A stretch of 64,000 nt of DNA from Streptomyces cinnamoneus (lineage in GTDB: Bacteria > Actinomycetota > Actinomycetes > Streptomycetales > Streptomycetaceae): NCBI RefSeq assembly GCF_002939475.1, contig NZ_PKFQ01000001.1:1984001-2048000 (forward strand), read 5' to 3'. Under the pieces are notes generated by a model that worked only from the letters and a program-made list of their open reading frames with translations, made no database searches and had not been told where the DNA came from. Positions 50,189-59,413 of the stretch are shown here, in pieces (positions within the stretch are counted from its first letter, which is position 1; each line of letters starts with the position of its first letter). Both the position numbers and the translations under genes were made by a program.

Positions 50189-51550
50189 TCACAGCACCGG
50201 CAGCATCTTGCGCAGCTCGAACGCCGTCACTTCCGACCGGTACTCCTCCCATTCCTGCTTCTTGTTGCGCAGGAAGAAGTCGAAGACGTGCTCGCCGAGG
50301 GTCTCGGCGACCAGTTCGCTGCGTTCCATCAACTCGATGGCCTCGCCCAGGTTCTGGGGCAGCGGTTCGATGCCCATGGCGCGGCGCTCGGCGTCGGACA
50401 GCGCCCACACGTCGTCGTCGGCGCCCGCGGGGAGTTCGTACCCCTCCTCGATGCCCTTGAGTCCCGCCGCCAGCAGCACGGCGTAGGTCAGGTAGGGGTT
50501 GGCGCCGGAGTCGATGGAGCGGACCTCGACGCGGGTGGAGCCGGTCTTGCCGGGCTTGTACATCGGCACCCGGATGAGCGCGGAGCGGTTGTTGTGGCCC
50601 CAGCAGATGTAGGAGGGGGCCTCGCCGCCGGCGCCGGCGGTGCGCTGGGAGCCGCCCCAGATGCGCTTGTAGGAGTTGACCCACTGGTTGGTGACGGCCG
50701 AGGTCTCGGCGGCGTGCCGCAGCAGGCCCGCGATGAAGGACCGGCCGACCTTGGACAGCTGGTACTCGGCGCCGGACTCGTGGAAGGCGTTGCGGTCGCC
50801 CTCGAAGAGCGAGAGGTGGGTGTGCATGCCGGAGCCGGGGTACTCGGAGAACGGCTTCGGCATGAACGTGGCGTGCACGCCCTGTTCCAGCGCCACCTGC
50901 TTCATGACCAGCCGGAAGGTCATGATGTTGTCGGCGGTCGACAGCGCGTCGGCGTAGCGCAGGTCGATCTCCTGCTGGCCGGGGGCGCCCTCGTGGTGGC
51001 TGAACTCCACGGAGATGCCCATGGATTCGAGCATGGTGATGGCCTGCCGGCGGAAGTCCATGCCGACGTTCTGCGGGGTGTGGTCGAAGTAGCCGGAGGA
51101 GTCGGCGGGCACCGGGCGGGTGCCGTCGACGGGCTTGTCCTTGAGCAGGAAGAACTCGATCTCGGGGTGGGTGTAGAAGGTGAAGCCGAGGTCGGAGGTC
51201 TTGGCCAGGATGCGCTTGAGGACGTAGCGCGGGTCGGCGTAGGAGGGCGAGCCGTCCGGCATGAGGATGTCGCAGAACATCCGGGCGGTGCCGGGGGCCT
51301 CGGCCCGCCAGGGAAGGATCTGGAAGGTCCCCGGATCCGGCTTGGCGATCATGTCCGACTCGTAGACCCGCGCGAAGCCCTCGATCGCGGAGCCGTCGAA
51401 GCCGATGCCCTCGTCGAAGGCCTGCTCAAGTTCGGCGGGGGCGACGGCCACGGACTTCAGGTAGCCGAGGACATCGGTGAACCACAGCCGGACGAACCGG
51501 ATGTCGCGCTCTTCGAGCGTGCGGAGCACGAACTCCTGCTGCTTATCCAT
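50189..51550 (-). CDS. glnA2: GlnA2-type ligase (gamma-glutamylpolyamine synthetase)
   Basis: 453 residues. GS-I fold motifs: FDGSAIEGF, HPEIEFFLL, GSGMHTHLSLF, and NNRSALIRVP. Where GlnA has the adenylylation Tyr397 this protein has Trp382 (DDVWALSD), so GlnE cannot modify it there. In S. coelicolor the gene at this locus, GlnA2, ligates glutamate to polyamines rather than to ammonia; that function is assumed here by similarity. The start is ATG 51550 with AGGATAGG upstream. It lies 36 bp before the GGCT-like gene on the same strand. Confidence 0.92.
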   Translation of the reverse strand: MDKQQEFVLRTLEERDIRFVRLWFTDVLGYLKSVAVAPAELEQAFDEGIGFDGSAIEGFARVYESDMIAKPDPGTFQILPWRAEAPGTARMFCDILMPDGSPSYADPRYVLKRILAKTSDLGFTFYTHPEIEFFLLKDKPVDGTRPVPADSSGYFDHTPQNVGMDFRRQAITMLESMGISVEFSHHEGAPGQQEIDLRYADALSTADNIMTFRLVMKQVALEQGVHATFMPKPFSEYPGSGMHTHLSLFEGDRNAFHESGAEYQLSKVGRSFIAGLLRHAAETSAVTNQWVNSYKRIWGGSQRTAGAGGEAPSYICWGHNNRSALIRVPMYKPGKTGSTRVEVRSIDSGANPYLTYAVLLAAGLKGIEEGYELPAGADDDVWALSDAERRAMGIEPLPQNLGEAIELMERSELVAETLGEHVFDFFLRNKKQEWEEYRSEVTAFELRKMLPVL

Positions 51551-51785
51551 AGCTACCTATCCTTGCAGGTCAGACGGCTCGTTTCACCGGATACGGGCAC
51601 GGGCTGGACCTTGAGTATCACGTCCCGTGGTTACCGGGGGGTTTCCGTCGGCCGCCGCACTGTTGCGCCTTCTGGGTGCATCGTACTGATGAGCGCTTCC
51701 AGAACGTCACCTGTCGGGCCGCCCCGGCTGCCGTGGGACGCCGCGGCATGGGGCTCCGGCCGGGTGCCACCGGCCCGCCGGGGGC

Positions 51786-52265
51786 TCAGGCCGCGGACCG
51801 CAGCAGCTGCCACTCGTGGGCGGGGACGCCACCCGTGGGGAGGACCATCCGCAGGCCGTAGCCGCCGTCGGCGGACCGGTCGCCGACGTGGACGGCGAGC
51901 TTGTCGTCGGCCGGCTGGTTGTGGCTCATCAGGGCCCTGCCGGTCCAGTTCCAGCGCTGGGTGCTGACGCGGGGCGAGACCAGGCGGCGCAGGACGGGGC
52001 GCAGGCCGGTGCGGCCGAGGAGCAGGGTGAGCACCCGGGGGGTGTGCTCGTCCGCGGCGGCGGCCAGGGTGACGGTCCCGGTGGCCGCGTCGATGTGCCA
52101 GGCGTAGTCGCGCTCGGCCGCCGTGGCGCGGTCGCGGACGTCGACGACGCCGTGCGTGAGGTCGCCGCACAGGACGTAGCGGGGATCCGCCCGCCACTGG
52201 ACGGCGTACTTCACGCCCCGTTCGAGCTCGCCGCCGAACGGCGTGTAGGTCCCTTCCGTGCTCAC
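51786..52265 (-). CDS. Hypothetical protein, 159 residues
   Basis: The start GTG 52265 has GAGGAG about 8 nt upstream. The sequence is beta-rich: GGELERGVKYAVQWRADPRY, LCGDLTHGVVDVRDR, and SPRVSTQRWNWTGRALM. There is no signal peptide, membrane helix or domain I can name. It is single and same-strand with glnA2, 235 bp upstream of it, and with the hydrolase gene behind. The 235-bp gap to glnA2 shows no clear operator. Confidence 0.6.
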   Translation of the reverse strand: MSTEGTYTPFGGELERGVKYAVQWRADPRYVLCGDLTHGVVDVRDRATAAERDYAWHIDAATGTVTLAAAADEHTPRVLTLLLGRTGLRPVLRRLVSPRVSTQRWNWTGRALMSHNQPADDKLAVHVGDRSADGGYGLRMVLPTGGVPAHEWQLLRSAA

Positions 52266-52384
52266 GCGCCCGCTCCTCGCCTGCGATCCGGCCCGCCCCG
52301 TCCGCTGCTCACACTGACGCAACGGCGGGCGCGGCACCCACCGGCGGCGACCGAGCGGGTGACGCCGGGGCGGCCGCCGCGCCC

Positions 52385-53269
52385 TCAGCCGCCGCGGCCC
52401 CGCAGGAACGGGGTCGCGAGCACGGCGGCGGCGACGGCCTGCGGCCGGTCGTACATCAGCAGGTGGCCGGCCGGGGCGACCGCCTCGAAGCGGCCGTCGA
52501 GCCGCTCGGCGAGGGCGCGCTGGCGCGTCAGCCAGCGCCGCTCCAGCCAGGAGCCGGTGCCGGTGGAGGCGGCGAGGACGGTGACCGGGACAGGCGGCAG
52601 CGCGTGCCGGCCGCGCAGGTCCGCCAGCTCCGCGGCCACGTCGCGGTAGCGGGCGTTCTCCATCAGCACGGCGCGGGCGACGCGCCCGCTGCCGTAGACG
52701 CGGCGCACCAGCTCGGCGGGGGCGGGATCGCGGCGGGCGAGCGAGGCGGAGCGGGCGCTCAGCCGGCGCAGGGCCGGGCCGAGCGCCCGGGGCAGCCCGG
52801 CGGCGGCGAAGGCCGCGCCGCGCGCCTGCGCGGCGGCGGTGCGCAGGCCCAGGCCCGGTACGGGGCGGGCGTCCTCCTCCAGGACCCCGGGGTCGGCCAG
52901 GACGAGGCCGGCCGTGCGGTCGGGGTGGAGCCGGGCGAACGCCTCGGCGTGGAACGCGGCGAGCGAGTGCCCGACGACGGTGGCCTGGCCCGGCAGCCCC
53001 AGGGCGTCGAGGACGCCCGCTATCCGGTCGGCCTCCGCGGTGGCGGTGGGGGGTTCGAGGGCGGGGGCGCTGAACCCCAGTCCGGGCCGGTCGAAGCGGA
53101 CGACCGTGCGGTGGGGGGTGAGGAGCGGTACGACGGGCTCCCAGTCGAACCAGCCCATGCCCAGCCCGGCGCTCAGCACGCACACGGGCCCCGAGCCCTC
53201 GCGCACGACGTGCAGCGCGACTCCGCCGACCCTCAGCATCCGCCCCGGTGGCCGTTGCGTATCGCTCAC
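52385..53269 (-). CDS. Alpha/beta hydrolase
   Basis: 294 residues from GTG 53269 with GGGGAG 4 nt upstream. The fold markers are LSAGLGMGWFDWEPVV (oxyanion loop), RFDRPGLGFSAP, the nucleophile elbow VGHSLAAF (Ser), LADPGV (Asp region) and PAGHLLMYDRP (catalytic His). It is a likely esterase or lipase of unknown substrate with no secretion signal. The gene is in the minus-strand run but has its own spacing. Confidence 0.85.
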   Translation of the reverse strand: MSDTQRPPGRMLRVGGVALHVVREGSGPVCVLSAGLGMGWFDWEPVVPLLTPHRTVVRFDRPGLGFSAPALEPPTATAEADRIAGVLDALGLPGQATVVGHSLAAFHAEAFARLHPDRTAGLVLADPGVLEEDARPVPGLGLRTAAAQARGAAFAAAGLPRALGPALRRLSARSASLARRDPAPAELVRRVYGSGRVARAVLMENARYRDVAAELADLRGRHALPPVPVTVLAASTGTGSWLERRWLTRQRALAERLDGRFEAVAPAGHLLMYDRPQAVAAAVLATPFLRGRGG

Positions 53270-53380
53270 GCGCTCCCCCATCGTCCGGTCCGTCACCGCA
53301 GAGCACTGCCCACGAGCACCACCCGGAAAGCACACGCCCGGCACACGCGCCGGGGTCGTGCGCCCGGGAGCACCGCCAAG

Positions 53381-54865
53381 CTACTCGACGCCGGCGCCCT
53401 CCCCGTCCGCGGCCGTCACCCAGTGCGGCTTGCGGAACCTCAGGAAGGCGAAGGGCGCGACGAAGCCGAGCGTGACGAGCCCGCCGCCGACGATGAGCAG
53501 GTAGCGCCACAGCGGCTGGCCGCCGAACTGCTCCGGCGGCATGAAGCCGATGCACATCGCCCCGAGGGAGGCGGCGAGGCCGACGCCGGCGACCAGGCGC
53601 ACGGCCGGGACGCGGAAGCCGCGCGGCTGGCCGGGCCGGGTGACCCGGAGCCGGACGACGGCGGCGAACATCAGCACGTAGACGACGAGATAGATCTGCG
53701 TGGTGACGACCGAGAAGATCCAGTAGGCGCTGGAGACATCGGGGAGGAAGGCGTAGAGCAGGGCGATCAGCGTCGTCAGCACGCCCTGGGCGACCATGAT
53801 GTTGCGCGGGACGCCGTTCTTGTTGAGCTTCTGCAGGACGGGCGGGAGGTAGCCCTCCTGCCGGGAGACCATCAGCAGCCCCTTGGACGGGCCGGCCAGC
53901 CAGGTGAGCATGCCGCCGAGCGCGGCCGCGACCAGCAGGACGCCGACGACCTTGGTGAGCCAGCCGACGTGGAAGTGGTCGAAGAAGCCCTGGAACGCCT
54001 GCATCACGCCGGCCGTCAGGCTCAGGTCCTCGCCCGGCATCACCCAGCTGATGGCCAGGGCGGGCAGGATGAAGATCAGCAGGACGAGGCCGGTAGCGGC
54101 GAACATGGCGCGCGGGTACTGCTTCGCGGGGTCGCGCAGCGAGGAGACGTGCACGCCGTTCATCTCCATGCCCGCGTAGGACAGGAAGTTGTTGACGATC
54201 AGCACGAGGCTGGCGATCCCGGTCCACTGCGGCAGGACGTGGGCACCGTCCATGGGCGCGGCGGACGGGTTGCCCTGACCGAGGAAGACCAGGCCGAGGA
54301 CGACGAGCACGACGCCCGGCACCAGCGTGCCGACGACCAGGCCGGCGCTGGAGAGCCCCGCCACCGCCTTGGTGCCGCGCGAGGAGACCAGCACGCCCGC
54401 CCAGTAGATGACGACGATGACGATCGCGATGTAGAGGCCGTTGTCGGCGAGCGACGGGTCGACGACGTACGCGAACGTGCTCGCCACGTACGCCAGCAGG
54501 CTCGGGTAGTACGCGATGGTCATCGCGAACTGGCACCACACGGCGAGGAAGCCCAGCGGCTTGGACAGGCCCTCGCTCACCCACCGGTAGACGCCGCCGG
54601 GCCAGCCGGAGGCCAGCTCGGCCGAGACCAGGGCGGTCGGCAGCAGGAACACCACGGCGGGCAGGAGGTAGAGGAAGACGGCGGCCAGGCCGTAGAGGGC
54701 CATGGAGGGCGAGGGACGCAGGTTCGCCACGGAGGCGGTCGTCATCATCGCGAGAGTGGTCCAGGACAGGAACTGTGCCCGGGGGGTGCCGCCGGGTGCG
54801 GGTGCCGGGGCGGTGGCGGCAGCGGCGGCGGGACGTTCGTCCCGAACCGGTTCCGTGAGGGTCAT
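53381..54865 (-). CDS. APC-family amino acid permease (GadC-like)
   Basis: 494 residues from ATG 54865. Twelve or so membrane helices start after a Pro/Ala-rich cytoplasmic tail. MTTASVANLRPSPSMALYGL and SAELASGWPGGVYRW are typical of the glutamate:GABA antiporter-type APC subgroup, with LSYAGMEMNGVHVSSLRDPA in the sixth helix region. Substrates may be glutamate, GABA or polyamine-derived amines; the nearby glnA2 makes the last attractive but unproven. It is divergent from nadE. Confidence 0.88.
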   Translation of the reverse strand: MTLTEPVRDERPAAAAATAPAPAPGGTPRAQFLSWTTLAMMTTASVANLRPSPSMALYGLAAVFLYLLPAVVFLLPTALVSAELASGWPGGVYRWVSEGLSKPLGFLAVWCQFAMTIAYYPSLLAYVASTFAYVVDPSLADNGLYIAIVIVVIYWAGVLVSSRGTKAVAGLSSAGLVVGTLVPGVVLVVLGLVFLGQGNPSAAPMDGAHVLPQWTGIASLVLIVNNFLSYAGMEMNGVHVSSLRDPAKQYPRAMFAATGLVLLIFILPALAISWVMPGEDLSLTAGVMQAFQGFFDHFHVGWLTKVVGVLLVAAALGGMLTWLAGPSKGLLMVSRQEGYLPPVLQKLNKNGVPRNIMVAQGVLTTLIALLYAFLPDVSSAYWIFSVVTTQIYLVVYVLMFAAVVRLRVTRPGQPRGFRVPAVRLVAGVGLAASLGAMCIGFMPPEQFGGQPLWRYLLIVGGGLVTLGFVAPFAFLRFRKPHWVTAADGEGAGVE

Positions 54866-55231
54866 GGGGGGAGAGCGTCCTTCGGGCCGTGCGTGGTGCG
54901 TTCCGCCCCATGATCGGGCCTTCGTACGGGTGCGCGCACATCCGTCCCCCGCCGCCTCCCCGGAGCGGGGATACCCGCCGGGGGCGGGGGCGGGACGACC
55001 GGAAGGCCCGGGAGGCAGGCGGGGCAAGGACAGCGGACGGCCACCGCCCGGGGGCCGGCCGCCGCCGTGCGGCGCGCCGGTGCCGGGCACCGTGACGATC
55101 CACACACCCGGCACACCCCCGCGGGCACGCCCGCGAAGGTCACCACGCGGCGGCGCCGGACGGGCGGGGAAGGGCCGCCGCGTGTCCGCCCTCACAGCAC
55201 ATTGCGTCAGTCAGACGATTACACTGGCCGG
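54866..55231. other. 366-bp divergent intergenic region
   Basis: It contains GC-rich runs with no convincing ORF. The nadE side has a TACACT -10-like element (55220-55225) 6 nt before the GTG. On the permease side no operator stands out. I see no tRNA or riboswitch fold. Confidence 0.5.
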
Positions 55232-56986
55232 GTGGCTCAACTTCGTCTCGCCCTGAACCAGATCGACTCCACCGTCGGCGACATCGCCGGGAACGCCGAG
55301 TCGATCGTCCGCTGGACCCGGCACTCGGCCGAGCAGGGTGCCCATCTGGTGGCCTTCCCGGAGATGGCGCTCACCGGCTACCCCGTCGAGGACCTGGCGC
55401 TGCGCTCCTCCTTCGTCGAGGCCAGCCGGGAGGCGCTGCACGCGCTCGCCGCCCGGCTGCGGGAGGAGGGCCTCGGGGAGCTGCCCGTGGTCGTCGGCTA
55501 CCTCGACCGCAGCGAGGAGGCGCGCCCGCGTCTGGGCCGGCCCGCCGGCGCCCCGCGCAACGCCGCGGCCGTGCTGCACCGCGGCGCCGCCGTGCTGACC
55601 TTCGCCAAGCACCACCTGCCGAACTACGGCGTCTTCGACGAGTTCCGGTACTTCGTGCCGGGCGAGACGATGCCGGTGGTCCGGGTGCGCGGCGTGGACG
55701 TGGCGCTGGCCATCTGCGAGGACCTCTGGCAGGAGGGCGGCCGGGTGCCCGGCGCCCGCGAGGCCGGGGCCGGGCTGCTGCTGACGGTCAACGCCTCCCC
55801 GTACGAGCGCGAGAAGGACGACACCCGGCTGGAACTGGTGCGCAAGCGCGCCCAGGAGGCCGGCTGCACCACCGCGTACCTGGCGATGACCGGGGGCCAG
55901 GACGAGCTGGTCTTCGACGGCGACTCCATCGTCGTCGGCGCCGACGGCTCCGTCGTCGCCCGGGCCCCGCAGTTCCGGGAGACCTGCGTGGTCCTCGACC
56001 TCGACCTGCCGGCCGCGCCGGCGAAGGCGCCGTCCGGCGTCGTCGCCGACGGCCTGCGCATCGACCACGTCACCCTCTCCGCCGAGCCGCTGCCGGCCTA
56101 CGAGCCGCGGTTCCCCGGCGTCGTGACCGAGGCCCTCGACGACGACGAGGAGGTCTACGAGGCGCTGGTGACGGGCCTTCGGGCCTACGTGACGAAGAAC
56201 GGCTTCCGCAGCGTCCTCATCGGCCTGTCCGGCGGCATCGACTCGGCGCTCGTGGCGGCCGTCGCCTGCGACGCGGTGGGCGCGGAGCACGTGTACGGCG
56301 TGGCCATGCCGTCCCGCTACTCCTCCGACCACTCCATCGCCGACGCGGAGGACCTGGCCCGCCGCACCGGCCTCCACTTCCGCACCGTGCCGATCGCGCC
56401 GATGTTCGACGCGTACATGGGGGCGCTGGGCCTGACGGGCCTGGCCGAGGAGAACCTCCAGTCGCGCCTGCGCGGCACGATGCTGATGGCGATCTCCAAC
56501 CAGGAGGGCCACATCGTGCTGGCCCCGGGCAACAAGTCCGAGCTGGCGTGCGGCTACTCGACGCTCTACGGCGACTCGGTCGGCGCGTACGGCCCCATCA
56601 AGGACGTCTACAAGACCGGCATCTTCCGCCTCGCCAGGTGGCGCAACCGGGCGGCGGTCGAACGCGGCGAGACGCCGCCCATCCCGGAGAACTCCATCAC
56701 CAAGCCCCCGAGCGCCGAACTGCGCCCGGGCCAGGTCGACACGGACTCCCTGCCGGACTACGACGTGCTCGACCGGCTCCTGGAGCTGTACGTCGACCGC
56801 GACCAGGGCCGGGCGGCGATCGTCGCGGAGGGCTTCGACGCGGAGCTGGTGACGCGGGTGCTGCGCATGGTCGACACGGCGGAGTACAAGCGCCGGCAGT
56901 ACCCGCCGGGCACGAAGATCTCGGCGAAGGGCTTCGGCAAGGACCGCCGGCTGCCGATCACGAACCGGTGGCGGGAAGCGGTCTGA
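55232..56986 (+). CDS. nadE: Glutamine-dependent NAD+ synthetase
   Basis: 584 residues from GTG 55232, probably leaderless. The N-terminal nitrilase-like glutaminase domain has E44 in AFPEMALTGYP, the lysine in AKHHLPNYG and the nucleophile Cys in LAICEDLW. The C-terminal amidating domain has the ATP-pyrophosphatase loop LSGGIDSALVA and PSRYSSDHS. It makes NAD+ from nicotinic acid adenine dinucleotide with ammonia from glutamine, the last step of NAD biosynthesis. Full length for the two-domain type. A good terminator follows. Confidence 0.96.
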   Translation: MAQLRLALNQIDSTVGDIAGNAESIVRWTRHSAEQGAHLVAFPEMALTGYPVEDLALRSSFVEASREALHALAARLREEGLGELPVVVGYLDRSEEARPRLGRPAGAPRNAAAVLHRGAAVLTFAKHHLPNYGVFDEFRYFVPGETMPVVRVRGVDVALAICEDLWQEGGRVPGAREAGAGLLLTVNASPYEREKDDTRLELVRKRAQEAGCTTAYLAMTGGQDELVFDGDSIVVGADGSVVARAPQFRETCVVLDLDLPAAPAKAPSGVVADGLRIDHVTLSAEPLPAYEPRFPGVVTEALDDDEEVYEALVTGLRAYVTKNGFRSVLIGLSGGIDSALVAAVACDAVGAEHVYGVAMPSRYSSDHSIADAEDLARRTGLHFRTVPIAPMFDAYMGALGLTGLAEENLQSRLRGTMLMAISNQEGHIVLAPGNKSELACGYSTLYGDSVGAYGPIKDVYKTGIFRLARWRNRAAVERGETPPIPENSITKPPSAELRPGQVDTDSLPDYDVLDRLLELYVDRDQGRAAIVAEGFDAELVTRVLRMVDTAEYKRRQYPPGTKISAKGFGKDRRLPITNRWREAV

Positions 56987-56997
56987 CGGACCCAGGT

Positions 56998-57025
56998 GAA
57001 CGGGCCGCCTCCGGGCGGCCCGTTC
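56998..57025 (+). terminator. Terminator after nadE
   Basis: GAACGGGCCGCC/GGCGGCCCGTTC forms a perfect 12-bp stem with a 4-nt loop, starting 11 bp after the nadE stop. Confidence 0.8.
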
Positions 57026-57151
57026 GTCGTCTCCGGCCCCGGCCAGGCCCCCGGGCCCGACTCAACGGACATCCGACACACTCCGGAATCCGAAGCTCAT
57101 CACATCATCAGAAGCACAAAGCACTACTCCGTGGTAGGTTTGCCGAAAGAT

Positions 57152-57178
57152 CGCCATCTCGCATGGCGCTTTTCTTTT
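57152..57178 (+). terminator. Rho-independent-like hairpin in the leader of the secreted protein gene
   Basis: CGCCAT-CTCGC-ATGGCG followed by CTTTTCTTTT, an unusually T-rich run for this DNA, lies 26 bp before the TTG start. A TAGGTT -10-like element sits just upstream (about 57135). It could act as a leader attenuator. Confidence 0.5.
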
Positions 57179-57203
57179 GCCTTTCTGAATCGGGGGATTC
57201 GCG

Positions 57204-57710
57204 TTGTTTTCTCGCGCGCGCAAAACATTGATCACCGCGGCCGGCGCCGCCGTCGTCGTCCTGGGAGCCTCCGCTCCGGGCCTCGCCGCGGGCACGCCCG
57301 ACCCGGCGGACGACAAGCTGCCCTCCGCCGTGGAGACCTTCGAGTACCCGGGTGCGGCGAAGATCCTCAAGGAACAGGGCCTCACGCTCGAGAGCGGTGA
57401 CGGGCACATCCTGCTGACCAGCTGCATGCCGTTGAACAACGACGTCAGGGACGACATCGTCGTCTACACGAAGAAGGCCAACAGCGCCGGCCGCAACCAC
57501 TTCTGCTTCAAGGTCACCGGAAACGGCAAGAAGGGCTACCTCGCCCTCAACGTTCCCGACGTGATCGGGGTCGACGCCGGCAAGTACCCCGTCTCGGCCT
57601 CCGCCGGTGGTCCGAACGGACCGGTTCACGTGCCCAAGAACACCTTCAAGGCCATGGGCGAGGCCTCCTGGGACCACCCCGCCACGCTGCTGGCGCTCCA
57701 GGTCGGCTGA
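57204..57710 (+). CDS. Small secreted protein, unknown
   Basis: 168 residues from TTG 57204 with GGGGGA 6 nt upstream. The signal peptide (TLITAAGAAVVVLGASAPGL, cut near LAA) leaves about 140 residues with two cysteines (TSCMPL, HFCFKV) that may pair. The domain is beta-rich with DDIVVYTKK and GYLALNVPDVIG. I do not recognise a family. It lies 82 bp before the trypsin-fold gene on the same strand and may be expressed with it. Confidence 0.75.
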   Translation: MFSRARKTLITAAGAAVVVLGASAPGLAAGTPDPADDKLPSAVETFEYPGAAKILKEQGLTLESGDGHILLTSCMPLNNDVRDDIVVYTKKANSAGRNHFCFKVTGNGKKGYLALNVPDVIGVDAGKYPVSASAGGPNGPVHVPKNTFKAMGEASWDHPATLLALQVG

Positions 57711-57792
57711 CGCCGCCTCTTCGTCCACCTTCCACTCCACGGTTCATCACCCCGGGCTCCGCGACGCGTCGAGCCCTCGGAGGAACACCATC

Positions 57793-59385
57793 ATGACTGC
57801 CATACGTCCGCGCGCCGCCTGGATGACAGGTCTCCTCGCGTCCGCCGTCACCGCGAGCGTCCTGGCCGGCGCTCCCGCGCACGCCATCGCCGGCCAGCCC
57901 GTCGCGGAGGGGAAGTACTCCTCGGTGGCGCGGCTGGACATCGACGGGCGGCGCAGCTGCTCCGCCACCCTCGTCGAACGACAGTGGCTGATCACCGCCG
58001 CCAGCTGCTTCGCCGACGACCCGGCGAAGGGGTACAGGATCAACTCCGGTGCCCCCCAGCGGAAGACGACCGCCACGATCGGCCGCACGGACCTCACCCG
58101 TGAGGACAAGGGCACGGTCGTCGACGTCGTCGAACTCGTCCCGCGGGAGGACCGCGACCTGGTGATGGCGCGGCTGGCACAGCCGGTCGACGGCATCAAG
58201 ACCGTCGCCCTTCCCGACCACGCCCCGATGGCGGGCGAGACCGTCCAGGCCCTCGGCTACGGCCGCACCAAGGACGAGTGGGTCCCGGACCGCCTCAACG
58301 TCGCCGACTTCAAGGTCGACTCGGTATCCGGCGGCACCGTGCGCATCAGCGGCACGTCGCCCGACGCCGCTGTCTGCCAGGGAGACACCGGCGGCCCCAC
58401 CCTGGATGCCGCCTGGCACCTGATGGGCGTCCACAGCACCTCCGGTCAGGCCGGCTGCTTCGGCGCGGACGAGTCCGAGACCCGCCACACCGCGTCCGAG
58501 GCCCGCGTCGACGACATCGTGGACTGGATCCAGGGCGTCGCCTCCCGGGACGTCCTGGCCCGGCCGAACTGGAAGGACGCCGTCCACGTCGTCGCGGGCG
58601 ACTTCACCCGCAGGCACAGCCTCGTCGGCACCGGCCGCAAGGACCTCTTCGTCGTCTGGGCGGACGGCTCGGCCAGCATCTTCGAGCGCTCCTACCACAA
58701 GGACGCCAAGCGCCCCTTCGCGACGGAGCACAAGGTCGCCCCGAAGGGCAGCTACTGGAAGAACGCCGAGGCGATCACCGGCACGCGCGTGACCGACTCC
58801 CCCTCCAGCGGCAGCGCCTCCGACGGCCTCACCGTCCGCTGGAACACCGGCAAGCTCTCGACCTACACGCACGCGGACGAGTACGGCTTCTTCGAGGAGA
58901 AGACCCTCGCCTCCAGCAACAGCTGGAAGAACGCCCGCTCCATCGCGGCCGGCCGCCACAGCGCCAACGGCCTCCGGGACGACCTGTCGGTTCTGTGGGC
59001 GGACGGCTCCTGGTCGACGTACACCGACACCGGCGTCAACGGCGTCTCCAAGGAGACCCAGATCACCGGGAAGACGGAAGCCCTGATCGGCGGGCAGCTC
59101 GCCGCCGGCTCGTTCACCGGCAAGGACCGGGACGACCTGGTCGTGCGCTGGCCGAACGGCGCGGCGGACGCCCTCGGCGGCTTCGAGGTGAACGGCGACT
59201 ACGGGCAGGAGGTCAACCTCCGTCCGCAGGGCTCGGCCTGGAAGTACGCCCAGATCCTGACGGCCGGCTCGTTCGGCGGCGGCTACGGGGAGGACCTCCT
59301 CGTCCGCTGGGCCGACGGCAACGTGAGCTACTACGCCGACGTGGACGCCTCCGGCACCCACGACGAGGTCCAGCTCACCGGCTGA
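57793..59385 (+). CDS. Secreted trypsin-fold protein with altered catalytic residues and C-terminal repeats
   Basis: 530 residues from ATG 57793 with CGGAGGA upstream. A signal peptide (ASAVTASVLAGAPAHA) precedes a chymotrypsin-like domain (about 33-245). The usual TAAHC reads TAASC (S71 in place of His), D122 is kept (EDRDLVMARL), and GDSGGP reads GDTGGP (T199 for Ser), so classical serine protease activity is unlikely. The C-terminal 280 residues form about five repeats of the pattern DLxVxWADGSxSxY (e.g. KDLFVVWADG, DDLSVLWADG, EDLLVRWADG), a beta-propeller-like FG-GAP/VCBS array. It is probably a binding or scaffold protein in the cell wall or medium. Confidence 0.87.
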   Translation: MTAIRPRAAWMTGLLASAVTASVLAGAPAHAIAGQPVAEGKYSSVARLDIDGRRSCSATLVERQWLITAASCFADDPAKGYRINSGAPQRKTTATIGRTDLTREDKGTVVDVVELVPREDRDLVMARLAQPVDGIKTVALPDHAPMAGETVQALGYGRTKDEWVPDRLNVADFKVDSVSGGTVRISGTSPDAAVCQGDTGGPTLDAAWHLMGVHSTSGQAGCFGADESETRHTASEARVDDIVDWIQGVASRDVLARPNWKDAVHVVAGDFTRRHSLVGTGRKDLFVVWADGSASIFERSYHKDAKRPFATEHKVAPKGSYWKNAEAITGTRVTDSPSSGSASDGLTVRWNTGKLSTYTHADEYGFFEEKTLASSNSWKNARSIAAGRHSANGLRDDLSVLWADGSWSTYTDTGVNGVSKETQITGKTEALIGGQLAAGSFTGKDRDDLVVRWPNGAADALGGFEVNGDYGQEVNLRPQGSAWKYAQILTAGSFGGGYGEDLLVRWADGNVSYYADVDASGTHDEVQLTG

Positions 59386-59413
59386 CGCAGCCCGTCACCA
59401 CCTGACGACGCCC

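Noticed and set aside
51786-55103. 1105-residue open frame on the minus strand running through the hydrolase and permease region
   Set aside because: Only the last 159 codons (from GTG 52265) have a ribosome-binding site and protein-like composition; the rest is an Arg/Pro-rich shadow of real genes.
54866-55231. Riboswitch upstream of nadE
   Set aside because: The start looks leaderless (TACACT 6 nt before GTG), leaving no 5' leader to fold.
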